Assembly: GCA_023453725.1 (NCBI GenBank)
Contig: JAEXTB010000182.1
Span: 1-7,612, forward strand
Direction: 5' to 3'
DNA length: 7,612 nt
Source: Bacillota bacterium
GTDB lineage: Bacteria > Bacillota > Clostridia > Christensenellales > CAG-138
Shown: piece by piece, positions 1 to 5,866 of the stretch
Numbering within the stretch: position 1 is the stretch's first letter
How the letters are laid out: each line of letters begins with the position of its first letter
Program-made: the position numbers and the translations under genes
Notes under the pieces: generated by a model
Told to the model about the DNA's origin: nothing
What the model saw: only the letters and a program-made list of their open reading frames with translations
Databases searched by the model: none

Positions 1-77
1 CGACAAACGGCAAACCCGTCGAAAGGCGGCGACGCAAAGCTAAAGGGCCTGAAATGGCAGCCAGCTACCGAAAGGGG
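1..77 (+). promoter_or_regulatory. Cyclic-di-GMP-I (GEMM-I) riboswitch controlling the downstream transglutaminase-like gene
   Basis: The conserved blocks of the c-di-GMP-I aptamer appear in order: GGCAAACC (9-16), a short helix 16-20/25-29 capped by a GAAA tetraloop (21-24), GACGCAAAGC (31-40), GGGCCT (45-50) and TGGCAGCCAGCTACCG (55-70). The sequence resembles aptamers known from Clostridia. P1 is seen as CGG 8-10 with CCG 68-70; its outer part may lie beyond the window. The Shine-Dalgarno run (AAAGGGG, 71-77) follows P1 immediately and the ATG is at 85, so there is no room for a terminator and control is probably at translation. TACC (66-69) can pair either with GGTA (76-79), hiding the SD, or lend its CC to P1; ligand binding would then free the SD (an ON switch, inferred). 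The P2 arm is unusually short (three G-C pairs, 47-49/56-58). The promoter lies upstream of the window. Confidence 0.93.
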
Positions 78-84
78 TATTTTT

Positions 85-984
85 ATGAGGAAGGGATTCC
101 AAAGCACCGCGTTACTGTTAACCGTAGCGCTCATCGTATCTCTGATCCTGCCGGTCACCGCATTGGCGGCGCCCGCGACGTTCGATCTTTCCAACGTATC
201 TGCAGGGTACATCACGGTTTATTATCAATCGAATTCCGGAAAACTGCTTAAGGTTGGCATGCGGGACGATAGCACCCGTATGATCCAATATTACGACTAT
301 GTTTCCGGCACCAAGGAGAGCTTCCCGCTTCCGGCCGGTGCGCAGAACGTATCTGCTTTGCTCTACGAAAACATCGAAGCAAACTCATACCGCAAGTTGG
401 AGGATGTCACTTTCTCCAATCCTTCTGCGGCGGCTGCCGTACAGCCGATCCCGGCGGGGGGGGACAGTTCCACCGGTTCCGGAACAACGCAGAACCTTCC
501 TTCCAGCGTAACCAAGTATTTGTCCAGCGTCACGGAAATTTCTTTCCGGGCAGGTGACAGCGTATCCAACAAGGCCGCGGAGCTCGTAGCGGGAAAGAAG
601 ACGACACAGGCCAAGGCGATGGCGATCTACAGCTACATCGTCAAGAACTTCTCGTATGATTACGACCTTTATTATGCTGTCCTCGACGGCAGGGTCACGC
701 GCTACACGCCCAACCCGACTTCCATTCTCAAAGCAAAAGAAGGCATCTGCTACGATATCGCCTCGCTGTACGCGGCCATGTGCCGGAGCGTGGGTATACC
801 CACCAAGATGATTAAGGGCAACAGCAAACCGGCAGGCGGCTACCATGCATGGAACAGCGTGTATGACGAAACAAGCGGAGAGTGGATCTCCATGGATCTC
901 ACGTTGGACATGACGGCCCGCCGCGGTGGCGCAACAAAGTGGAAGACAATCGGCAGCGGCTATTCTGCATCCAGCGCCGTATAA
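85..984 (+). CDS. Secreted transglutaminase-like domain protein
   Basis: This 299-residue exported protein has an N-terminal signal peptide: MRKG, a hydrophobic core at about 8-25, and a probable signal peptidase site after Ala28 (ALA-A) or Ala29. Residues ~31-112 look beta-rich and resemble the N-terminal domain of other clostridial secreted transglutaminase-like proteins. A low-complexity Ala/Gly/Ser/Thr linker covers ~114-138. The C-terminal half is a transglutaminase/protease-like fold with a full Cys-His-Asp triad: Cys222 in GICYDIASL, His254 in YHAWN, Asp271 in WISMD. Members of this superfamily cross-link or cleave peptide or amide bonds; the substrate cannot be told here, but a cell-wall or extracellular protein is likely. 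The ATG at 85 has a purine-rich SD at 71-77 and directly follows a c-di-GMP riboswitch, which ties expression to the motile/sessile switch. A run of eight G (456-463) lies in the linker. The gene is monocistronic, ended by the terminator at 998-1032. Confidence 0.92.
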   Translation: MRKGFQSTALLLTVALIVSLILPVTALAAPATFDLSNVSAGYITVYYQSNSGKLLKVGMRDDSTRMIQYYDYVSGTKESFPLPAGAQNVSALLYENIEANSYRKLEDVTFSNPSAAAAVQPIPAGGDSSTGSGTTQNLPSSVTKYLSSVTEISFRAGDSVSNKAAELVAGKKTTQAKAMAIYSYIVKNFSYDYDLYYAVLDGRVTRYTPNPTSILKAKEGICYDIASLYAAMCRSVGIPTKMIKGNSKPAGGYHAWNSVYDETSGEWISMDLTLDMTARRGGATKWKTIGSGYSASSAV

Positions 985-997
985 CAATTGAACCGAC

Positions 998-1032
998 GGC
1001 CGCATCCTAAAAACGGGTGCGGCCATTTTTTT
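998..1032 (+). terminator. Intrinsic terminator of the transglutaminase-like gene
   Basis: A 10-bp GC-rich stem (998-1007 with 1015-1024, one T-G pair) with a 7-nt loop is followed by A and seven T (1026-1032). It starts 13 nt after the stop codon and closes the riboswitch-controlled unit. Confidence 0.95.
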
Positions 1033-1136
1033 GTAAAAAGAGAGAAGGGAGTTCATTTTGTAATGGGGTATTGGTGCGATGGAGAATAACGGCGAAAGGG
1101 CGACGATAGGCGGAAGAAGTCAGCACAAAAGGGCGC

Positions 1137-1173
1137 AAAAAAACTGCTGAAGCGGTTAGACTGCAGCAGTTTT
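1137..1173 (-). terminator. Intrinsic terminator of the minus-strand ncRNA/zinc-ribbon transcript
   Basis: AAAACTGCTG (1140-1149) pairs with CAGCAGTTTT (1164-1173) around a 14-nt loop. Read on the minus strand, the stem runs into seven T (complement of 1137-1143), so it ends transcription coming from the zinc-ribbon gene, about 57 nt after its stop codon. The other side is also T-rich (1170-1180), so weak bidirectional action is possible. Nothing else was seen between 1033 and 1137. Confidence 0.88.
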
Positions 1174-1229
1174 GTTGTTTGTAATCACCGTTTAACCGCG
1201 CGCTGGCGGATCAAAAGGGGATTAACGGG

Positions 1230-1499
1230 TTACCGGCGCGACTGGAAGCAAGCGCTGCAATACACCGGCCTGTCGTTCTTGGGAACGAACGGGATCTTGG
1301 TGGGTGCGCCGCACTGTGCGCAAACGGTATCGTACATTTCACGCTCGCCGCTGCGCTGGCTCTTCCTAGAATTGCGGCAGTCCCTGCAGCGCGCGGGCTC
1401 GTTCTGGAAGCCCTTTTCCGCATAAAATTCCTGCTCGCCGGCTGTGAATACGAAAGGTGCGCCACAGTCCTTGCATACCAATTCTTTGTCCTGGAACAT
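1230..1499 (-). CDS. Small double zinc-ribbon protein (zf-trcl-like)
   Basis: This 89-residue, cytoplasmic-looking protein has three Cys pairs. Cys9/Cys12 and Cys38/Cys41 frame the conserved-looking segment GEQEFYAEKGF, typical of the zf-trcl 'probable zinc-ribbon' family. A second ribbon follows, Cys60/Cys63 and Cys81/Cys84, with the CxxCGAPTKIPF...RPVYCSACF pattern of small CxxC...CxxC bacterial zinc-finger proteins. Each ribbon would bind one zinc; nucleic-acid binding is plausible but the cellular role is unknown. The ATG at 1499 has an AAAGGGG ribosome binding site (complement of 1511-1517) with an 11-nt spacer. The stop is TAA at 1230-1232. The only promoter seen on this strand lies at 1846-1874, so the gene is probably translated from the 3' part of a long transcript whose 5' part is the structured RNA at 1545-1840. 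Confidence 0.85.
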   Translation of the reverse strand: MFQDKELVCKDCGAPFVFTAGEQEFYAEKGFQNEPARCRDCRNSRKSQRSGEREMYDTVCAQCGAPTKIPFVPKNDRPVYCSACFQSRR

Positions 1500-1544
1500 G
1501 ATGTTGTAATCCCCTTTGTTATGGATTTTTATTTAGTCCTAAAC

Positions 1545-1840
1545 TTCGGCTGACCTGGTCTTTTCCCCCACACACGCCAACAGGAAGGTTCGCTCATAGC
1601 CGGGTATGGCTCCCACTACTGCTTCTCTCAGGATTCAGTTTGATTGGTTTTGCTTCATAGATCTCCCTTGACTGATCGGACAAGATGTGATTCTTTTTGC
1701 TGAACCGTTTCAAATTGTATTCCTGGTTGGGCTTACATCTAGGCCGCACCATGCTCACCGGCAATTTTACCGGCTTACGTGGATCGTTTTGCCTGCGACT
1801 GGCTTCGACTTTCAACCACAGACCCGAAATTCAGGTACCT
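1545..1840 (-). ncRNA. Structured noncoding RNA (raiA-motif-like, family tentative) / long leader of the zinc-ribbon gene
   Basis: No convincing protein fits here; a 73-codon minus-strand frame (1594-1815) is Arg/Lys/Ser-rich and resembles nothing known. Several long-range helices fit instead on the minus strand. A closing helix uses ACCUG (complement of 1832-1836) with CAGGU (1553-1557) and GGUC (1821-1824) with GACC (1557-1560). UGUGG (1816-1820) pairs with CCACG (1778-1782). A hairpin GCCGGU-AAAAUU-GCCGGU spans 1757-1774. A 10-bp helix with one bulged C joins 1720-1730 to 1577-1586, and GGUUC/GAACC (1702-1706 with 1587-1591) stacks on it. Two G-U pairs in the hairpin and A/G-rich joining segments favour the minus strand. 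The predicted start of the promoter at 1846-1874 falls at ~1839-1840, at the closing helix. No terminator follows the fold, so it may be processed or may act as a leader. Size, clostridial context and lack of coding suggest the raiA motif class, but that is from memory and unverified. Confidence 0.62.
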
Positions 1841-1845
1841 CCATC

Positions 1846-1874
1846 ATTATACATGCGGGTTTTCAAATGTGCAA
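1846..1874 (-). promoter_or_regulatory. SigA-type promoter with UP-like A-tract region, driving the minus-strand ncRNA
   Basis: On the minus strand, TTGCAC (-35, complement of 1869-1874) and a perfect TATAAT (-10, complement of 1846-1851) are separated by exactly 17 nt. Directly upstream (complement of ~1875-1900) lie A-tracts that look like an UP element. The start is predicted at ~1839-1840. The promoter is divergent from the exoA promoter about 80 bp away. Confidence 0.75.
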
Positions 1875-1950
1875 CAAGTTTTTTAACAATTTTTTGTTAT
1901 ATGGGTTGTATGGTGGTAAAAGCGACAATATGCCGCAAGAAAATAATCTG

Positions 1951-1959
1951 TGGTATACT
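1951..1959 (+). promoter_or_regulatory. Extended -10 promoter of the exoA-maf-uvrC operon
   Basis: TGGTATACT carries the TGn extension plus a good -10 (TATACT, 1954-1959), 37 nt before the TTG start. No good -35 is present at the right distance, which is usual for extended -10 promoters. The predicted start at ~1966 gives a short leader. Confidence 0.55.
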
Positions 1960-1980
1960 TATAGTAAGGATGTTTTGATT

Positions 1981-1999
1981 GGGGGAGGACAAGCCGTTG
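1981..1999 (+). promoter_or_regulatory. Shine-Dalgarno that selects the TTG start of exoA
   Basis: GGGGGAGG (1981-1988) lies 8 nt before TTG 1997-1999. An in-frame TTG at 1979 would put this site inside the coding region and add six residues that the exonuclease III family lacks, so 1997 is the better start. Confidence 0.8.
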
Positions 2000-2752
2000 A
2001 AGCTGATTTCATGGAACGTAAATGGGCTGCGCGCATGCCTGAACAAGGGGTTTCTTTCCTTTGTGGAAAGTGCAGAAGCTGATATTATTGCGCTACAGGA
2101 AACAAAAATGCAGCAGGGGCAGGCCGAATTCGATATGCCCGGATATCTGGAATATTGGAACAGCGCCGAAAAGAAAGGCTATTCCGGTACGGCTGTGTTT
2201 GCAAAAACAACGCCGACTTCGGTGACGACAGGCATTGGTATAGCGGAACACGATACGGAAGGCCGTGTTCTTACTTTAGAATTTGAACAGTTCTATTTTG
2301 TGAACTGTTACACGCCCAACTCCCAAAGGGAACTTGCGCGGCTTTCTTACCGCATGGGGTGGGAAGAGGCGTTTTTAGGCTACCTGAAAATGCTGGACGA
2401 AAAAAAGCCCGTGATTCTCTGTGGGGATCTGAATGTTGCGCATCAGGAGATCGATATTAAGAACCCCAAGTCTAACCGCATGAGCGCCGGTTTTACGGAT
2501 GAGGAACGCGCAAAGATGACAACGCTTCTTTCTTCGGGGTTTGTGGACACGTTCAGGCGGCTGTATCCGGAGGTCACGGGCGCTTACAGCTGGTGGAGCT
2601 ATTTCAGTAACGCACGGAAAAACAATGTCGGATGGCGCATTGATTATTTTATTGTTTCAGAACGGCTGATGCCCAGCGTGAAGGACAGCTTTATTTTGCC
2701 CGAGGTGGAAGGAAGCGACCATTGCCCCGTCGGGATTTTATTGGAGGAGTAA
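1997..2752 (+). CDS. exoA: Exodeoxyribonuclease III / AP endonuclease (ExoA/Xth family)
   Basis: The enzyme cuts DNA 5' to abasic sites and trims 3' blocking ends in base-excision repair. The 251-residue product (usual family length ~250) has the complete metal-dependent phosphatase-superfamily active site. Asn7 lies in SWNVNGLRA, Glu35 in LQETK, Tyr105 in VNCYTPN, and Asp144/Asn146 in GDLNVAH. WRIDYF (Asp216) and the terminal SDHCPV (Asp241, His242) complete it. The WW pair at 199-200 (YSWWSYF) is also typical. Start TTG at 1997 is chosen from the SD at 1981-1988 and the family's usual MKLISWNVNG beginning. It is the first gene of the operon; its TAA directly touches the ATG of maf, so the two are translationally coupled. 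Confidence 0.96.
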   Translation: MKLISWNVNGLRACLNKGFLSFVESAEADIIALQETKMQQGQAEFDMPGYLEYWNSAEKKGYSGTAVFAKTTPTSVTTGIGIAEHDTEGRVLTLEFEQFYFVNCYTPNSQRELARLSYRMGWEEAFLGYLKMLDEKKPVILCGDLNVAHQEIDIKNPKSNRMSAGFTDEERAKMTTLLSSGFVDTFRRLYPEVTGAYSWWSYFSNARKNNVGWRIDYFIVSERLMPSVKDSFILPEVEGSDHCPVGILLEE

Positions 2753-3319
2753 ATGCGGATTATACTCGCATCCCAATCCCCGCGCAGGCGGGAACTAATG
2801 GAGATGCTTCAAATTCCCTACGAGGCTGTTGTCAGCGAGGTTGAGGAAATTGTACCGGAGGATATTTCGCCGGACGCTTTGGTGGAGGCGCTTGCATTGC
2901 AAAAAGCGCAGGCCGTATTTGCTCAATATCCACAAGACTGTGTAATTGGCGCCGATACCATTGTATATATTGACGGTGAGATTGTAGGCAAACCCAAAGA
3001 TGATGCGGACGCCTACTCAATTTTAAGAAAACTGCAGGGAAGGTCCCATGAGGTGTATACGGGGGTCGCCGTTCTTACCCCCAATGGGACGCAAGTGCGG
3101 CACGATATCACCCATGTGACATTTGCGCCCATGACGGAACAGGAAATTTCCTGGTATGTGGCAACTGGAGAACCCAGGGACAAGGCCGGTGCTTATGGCA
3201 TCCAAGGACCGGGCGGCATATTTGTTGACCGCGTGGAAGGAAACTACTTTACCGTCATAGGTCTGCCGCTGCCGCTTTTGTACCGGATGCTGATAAAGGC
3301 GGGCGCATTAACGCTATAG
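2753..3319 (+). CDS. maf: Maf-family nucleoside triphosphate pyrophosphatase (probable dTTP/UTP type)
   Basis: Maf proteins hydrolyse non-canonical or modified nucleoside triphosphates to the monophosphate plus pyrophosphate, cleaning the nucleotide pool; they are also linked to septum formation. The 188-residue protein has the full set of motifs. These are ASQSPRRREL (6-15), GADTIV with catalytic Asp68, GKPKD (79-83), GRSHEVYTGV (96-105), and AYGIQGPGG (147-155) followed by GLPL (170-173). The IQG segment and the GNYFTVIGLPL end fit the dTTP/UTP (YhdE-like) branch better than the m7GTP (YceF) branch. The SD GGAGGAG (2743-2749) lies inside the end of exoA, and the ATG follows the exoA stop codon without a gap. 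It sits between two DNA-repair genes, consistent with a shared genome-maintenance role. Confidence 0.94.
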   Translation: MRIILASQSPRRRELMEMLQIPYEAVVSEVEEIVPEDISPDALVEALALQKAQAVFAQYPQDCVIGADTIVYIDGEIVGKPKDDADAYSILRKLQGRSHEVYTGVAVLTPNGTQVRHDITHVTFAPMTEQEISWYVATGEPRDKAGAYGIQGPGGIFVDRVEGNYFTVIGLPLPLLYRMLIKAGALTL

Positions 3320-3335
3320 GCGTGGAGGGGAAACC

Positions 3336-3665
3336 ATGGAGACGCTTGCGAACTTTTCGGGCGGAGGTATTTGCCTGTTGCTGGCGTTTATTATGCTGCG
3401 CTTTCGGACGGTGAACCTCATCGCCGGTTATAATACCGCAAGCCGGGAAGAAAAAGAAAAGTATGACAAAGACAAGCTTTGCAGGTATACGGGGATTATG
3501 CTGCTGAGTATGGGGGCGGCGCTTGCCGTTGGCGGCCTTATATACCTGCTGCTGCGGGAAGTGCTCTTGATCATGGTATCCTGGGGGCTATTTCTGGCTA
3601 TTACACTTGGCGGCGTGCTCTATCTGAACCTGAGCAGGTGCTGTTTGAAAGACGAATACAAATGA
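3336..3665 (+). CDS. DUF3784 family small membrane protein
   Basis: This 109-residue integral membrane protein has probably three helices: ~8-22, ~52-73 and ~75-97. The segment LIAGYNTASREEKEKYDKDKLCRYTG (residues 28-53 region) is the signature of DUF3784, common in Firmicutes; the loop between helices 1 and 2 is strongly charged. No biochemical role is known for the family. The ATG at 3336 has the SD GGAGGGG (3324-3330). The gene lies 16 nt after maf and overlaps uvrC by four bases (ATGA, 3662-3665), so uvrC translation is coupled to it. Its position inside a DNA-repair operon is the only clue to function. Gene-order accident is as likely as a real link. Confidence 0.88.
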   Translation: METLANFSGGGICLLLAFIMLRFRTVNLIAGYNTASREEKEKYDKDKLCRYTGIMLLSMGAALAVGGLIYLLLREVLLIMVSWGLFLAITLGGVLYLNLSRCCLKDEYK

Positions 3666-5542
3666 ACGAGCGCATAGAAGAAAAATTAAAGCTGCTGCCC
3701 AGCGCGCCGGGCGTTTATCAAATGAAAGACAAGGCCGGCACGATTATTTATGTGGGCAAGGCGGTCTCTCTTAAAAACCGCGTGCGGCAGTACTTTCAAT
3801 CCTCCAAAGGCCATCCGCCCAAAGTGGTGGCCATGGTCTCTCACATTGAGGATTTTGAAACCATACTCACCGCCAACGAGACCGAGGCGCTCACATTAGA
3901 AAGCAACCTCATCAAACAATTTCAACCCCGCTATAACATTTTGTTAAAGGATGATAAGCACTTCCCGTATGTGCGCATCGATTTGAAACAGGATTTTCCG
4001 CGCATTGAGGTGGTGCGGCGTGTCGCCAAAGATGGCGCAAAATATCTTGGGCCCTATCTTTCGAGCATCGCATTACGGGAAGCACTCAATGTCGTATACG
4101 AGCACTTTCCGGTCAGGCACTGCAAAAAAGATCTTCATAAAGCGATTGCAAGGCATGAACGGCCTTGCCTGATGTACCATGTGGGCAAGTGCTGCGCGCC
4201 CTGTTCCGGCAATATTCCGCGTGCGGAATACCATAAACTTCTTGATCAGGTGGCCGCGTTCTTGGAAGGGCAGACAGAGCCTGTGATCCGCGATCTGACA
4301 GCACAGATGCAGGCGGCATCCGACGCCATGGAGTTTGAGCGCGCGGCGCATCTACGGGACCGCATCCAGGCAATCAACGCCCTGGGTGAGAAACAGCACG
4401 CCATCGCCGCCAAAGGCGTGGAGCAGGATGTATTTGCGCTTTCCCGGTTTGAAGGCGAAACTCTGGTGTTTGCCGTATTCGTGCGCGGGGGAAAAGTGGT
4501 GGGTACGGAAAATTTCCGTATCGGGAACGCGCAGGAAGAAACCGGGGAAGAAGGCGCGGGAGAAACGATGGCTGCGTTTTTAAAGCAGTACTACTCGGAG
4601 GCGGTCAAACTCCCCCCCGAAATTCTGCTGTATGAAGAAAGCGCAGACGCGCAGGCAATTGAAGAATGGCTTTCCGAGCGGCGGGGAAAGCGCGTACATC
4701 TTACGGTACCCGTGCGCGGTGAAAAACGCCGCCTGACGGAGCTTGCCGCGCGAAACGGCCTTGACCTGCTGCAAAAAGAAAAGAAACTCAGACAGCGCGC
4801 GTGGGAACGCGGGGAAGGCGCTTTGGCTGCGCTCGCCGAGGCGCTGGGTTTAGATACGCTGCCCGTACGCATGGAGTGCTTTGATAACTCGCATATTCAG
4901 GGGCGGGATACCGTTTCCTCCATGGTGGTGTTTGTAAACGGCGCGCCAGCGCCATCCGAGTACCGCAGGTTCCGCATTAAAACGCAAACAGGCGGCGATG
5001 ATTATGCCGCCATGCGGGAAGCGCTCTCCCGGCGTTTTGGCCGCGCGAAAGAACTTGATGAGCGGTTCATGCAGTTGCCGGATCTTCTGGTGATTGACGG
5101 CGGACGGGGGCAGCTGGATGTGGCGCTTGACGTCCTTGCGGACTTTGATTTGACGCATATTAACACAATAGGCCTTGCGGAGCTGACCGAGCGCATTTAT
5201 TTTCCCGATCAGCCGGAGCCGCTCTCGCTTGACCGCAATAGCCCCGCTTTGCATCTGTTGCAGCGTATCCGGGACGAAGCGCACCGCTTTGCCATTACGT
5301 ATCACCGGAGCCTCCGCGGGAAAAACGCCCTGTATTCCCGGCTGGATGAAATTCCAGGCGTGGGTCACAAGCGCAAGCGAATCCTCTTTGATGCGTTTCC
5401 GACATTCGATGCGATACGTGCTGCGGATGTGGACACATTGGCTGCTCTGCCCGGGATTGACCGGCGCACGGCTCAGGCGGTACACGCGTTTTTTCATGCT
5501 TCGGAGGCAACTTCTTCAACACAACCGGAGCAGAGTGAATAA
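3662..5542 (+). CDS. uvrC: Excinuclease ABC subunit C
   Basis: UvrC makes both the 3' and 5' incisions in nucleotide-excision repair together with UvrA and UvrB. The 626-residue protein (usual ~590-620) has all domains in order. The GIY-YIG nuclease covers ~13-95 (GVY 17-19, YVG 30-32, Arg39/40, probable metal-binding Glu80 in TLESNLIK). A four-Cys set, Cys154, Cys169, Cys177 and Cys181, has the 8- and 4-residue final spacings of the UvrC iron-sulfur cluster. The UvrB-binding UVR motif lies at ~205-240. The RNase H-like nuclease has Asp408 (ECFDNSHIQG), Asp479 (VIDGGRGQL) and His541 (RDEAHRFAI). Tandem helix-hairpin-helix motifs follow at ~560-612 (IPGVGHKRK, LPGIDRRTA). The open frame reaches back to 3479, but ATG 3662 matches the family start and overlaps the upstream stop as ATGA. 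The SD is weak, so coupling is likely. It is the last operon gene. Confidence 0.97.
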   Translation: MNERIEEKLKLLPSAPGVYQMKDKAGTIIYVGKAVSLKNRVRQYFQSSKGHPPKVVAMVSHIEDFETILTANETEALTLESNLIKQFQPRYNILLKDDKHFPYVRIDLKQDFPRIEVVRRVAKDGAKYLGPYLSSIALREALNVVYEHFPVRHCKKDLHKAIARHERPCLMYHVGKCCAPCSGNIPRAEYHKLLDQVAAFLEGQTEPVIRDLTAQMQAASDAMEFERAAHLRDRIQAINALGEKQHAIAAKGVEQDVFALSRFEGETLVFAVFVRGGKVVGTENFRIGNAQEETGEEGAGETMAAFLKQYYSEAVKLPPEILLYEESADAQAIEEWLSERRGKRVHLTVPVRGEKRRLTELAARNGLDLLQKEKKLRQRAWERGEGALAALAEALGLDTLPVRMECFDNSHIQGRDTVSSMVVFVNGAPAPSEYRRFRIKTQTGGDDYAAMREALSRRFGRAKELDERFMQLPDLLVIDGGRGQLDVALDVLADFDLTHINTIGLAELTERIYFPDQPEPLSLDRNSPALHLLQRIRDEAHRFAITYHRSLRGKNALYSRLDEIPGVGHKRKRILFDAFPTFDAIRAADVDTLAALPGIDRRTAQAVHAFFHASEATSSTQPEQSE

Positions 5543-5576
5543 AATTAGTGATCTGATTTTACTGCCCGGTGCAGTA
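5541..5576 (+). other. Tandem hairpins at the uvrC stop codon
   Basis: AAAATTAG (5541-5548) pairs with CTGATTTT (5553-5560) over a TGAT loop, and TACTGC (5560-5565) pairs with GCAGTA (5571-5576) over CCGGT. Neither is followed by a T-run, so they are not terminators by themselves. They may protect the mRNA 3' end or be chance structure before the real terminator at 5600. Confidence 0.35.
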
Positions 5577-5599
5577 GGTATTATAAATGAAATCCGTAT

Positions 5600-5638
5600 G
5601 TCCAATCTGATGTAAATTCGTCGGATTGGACTTTTTTT
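5600..5638 (+). terminator. Intrinsic terminator of the exoA-maf-DUF3784-uvrC operon
   Basis: A 13-bp stem (5600-5612 with 5619-5631, two G-U pairs) with a 6-nt TAAATT loop is followed by seven T (5632-5638). It lies 57 nt after the uvrC stop codon. Confidence 0.95.
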
Positions 5639-5707
5639 ATAGTTATTTCTTGGAAATCAGTCAGACAACGGCAAAAACGCAAGCGAACATGGTAGATATG
5701 GCGAGTA

Positions 5708-5723
5708 TCATTAGAACTAATGA
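5708..5723. promoter_or_regulatory. Perfect dyad, candidate operator upstream of the LuxR-type gene
   Basis: TCATTAG and CTAATGA are perfect inverted 7-mers separated by AA. The dyad lies in the 228-nt gap (5639-5866) between the uvrC terminator and the LuxR-type gene. The short spacer suggests a protein-binding site rather than an RNA hairpin. No well-spaced SigA promoter was found in the gap; the best is TTACAA (5772-5777) with TATAGA (5793-5798) at a short 15-nt spacing. Confidence 0.4.
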
Positions 5724-5800
5724 GTAGAAACTTTTAGGCCTATCGTGCAAGGTAATGAATAGACGGCAGGGTTACAAATAGCGAGAATTCAATATAGAGG

Positions 5801-5849
5801 CGGACGGCGCGCTCCATTTTAGAAGCGGAGTCTACGCCGCATCCGGCGT
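5801..5849 (+). promoter_or_regulatory. Competing leader hairpins just before the SD of the LuxR-type gene
   Basis: Two exclusive folds are possible. Fold A pairs CGGA 5801-5804 with TCCG 5842-5845, GGCG 5806-5809 with CGCC 5835-5838, and CTCC 5812-5815 with GGAG 5827-5830. Fold B is a perfect 6-bp hairpin, ACGCCG 5834-5839 with CGGCGT 5844-5849 over a 4-nt loop, ending 1 nt before the SD (AGGGGGTGA, 5851-5859). Regulation by switching between them is inferred, not shown. Confidence 0.35.
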
Positions 5850-5866
5850 GAGGGGGTGAATAGGAT

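Noticed and set aside
385..1056. Long minus-strand reading frame opposite the transglutaminase-like gene
   Set aside because: It is a shadow of the real gene: it crosses the terminator, has no SD, and its residues match no family.
1063..1089. Eight-codon peptide frame (MGYWCDGE) after a purine-rich stretch
   Set aside because: It is too short to judge, the SD spacing is about 13 nt, and no partner gene or promoter is seen.
1594..1815. 73-codon minus-strand reading frame
   Set aside because: It has no recognisable domain, a basic low-complexity composition and no SD, and it lies within strongly base-paired RNA-like sequence.
1687..2082. Plus-strand reading frames over 1687-2082 and 1697-1978
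   Set aside because: They overlap the ncRNA and promoter regions and run into exoA in another frame, with no SD or family resemblance.
3479..3661. 61-residue N-terminal extension of uvrC
   Set aside because: It overlaps the DUF3784 gene in another frame; the UvrC family starts near 3662, where an ATGA overlap is present.
4850..5497. Long minus-strand reading frame opposite uvrC
   Set aside because: It lies fully antisense to conserved catalytic parts of UvrC and shows no domain or SD.
5665..5780. Possible second, degenerate c-di-GMP-I aptamer (GGCAAA, ACGCAAGC, GGCCTA, CGGCAG, GGTTAC in the right order)
   Set aside because: The GAAA-capped helix between the first two blocks is absent, the last blocks lack the AGCC core, P1 does not pair, and spacing is wrong. 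The likeness is probably chance or a dead remnant.
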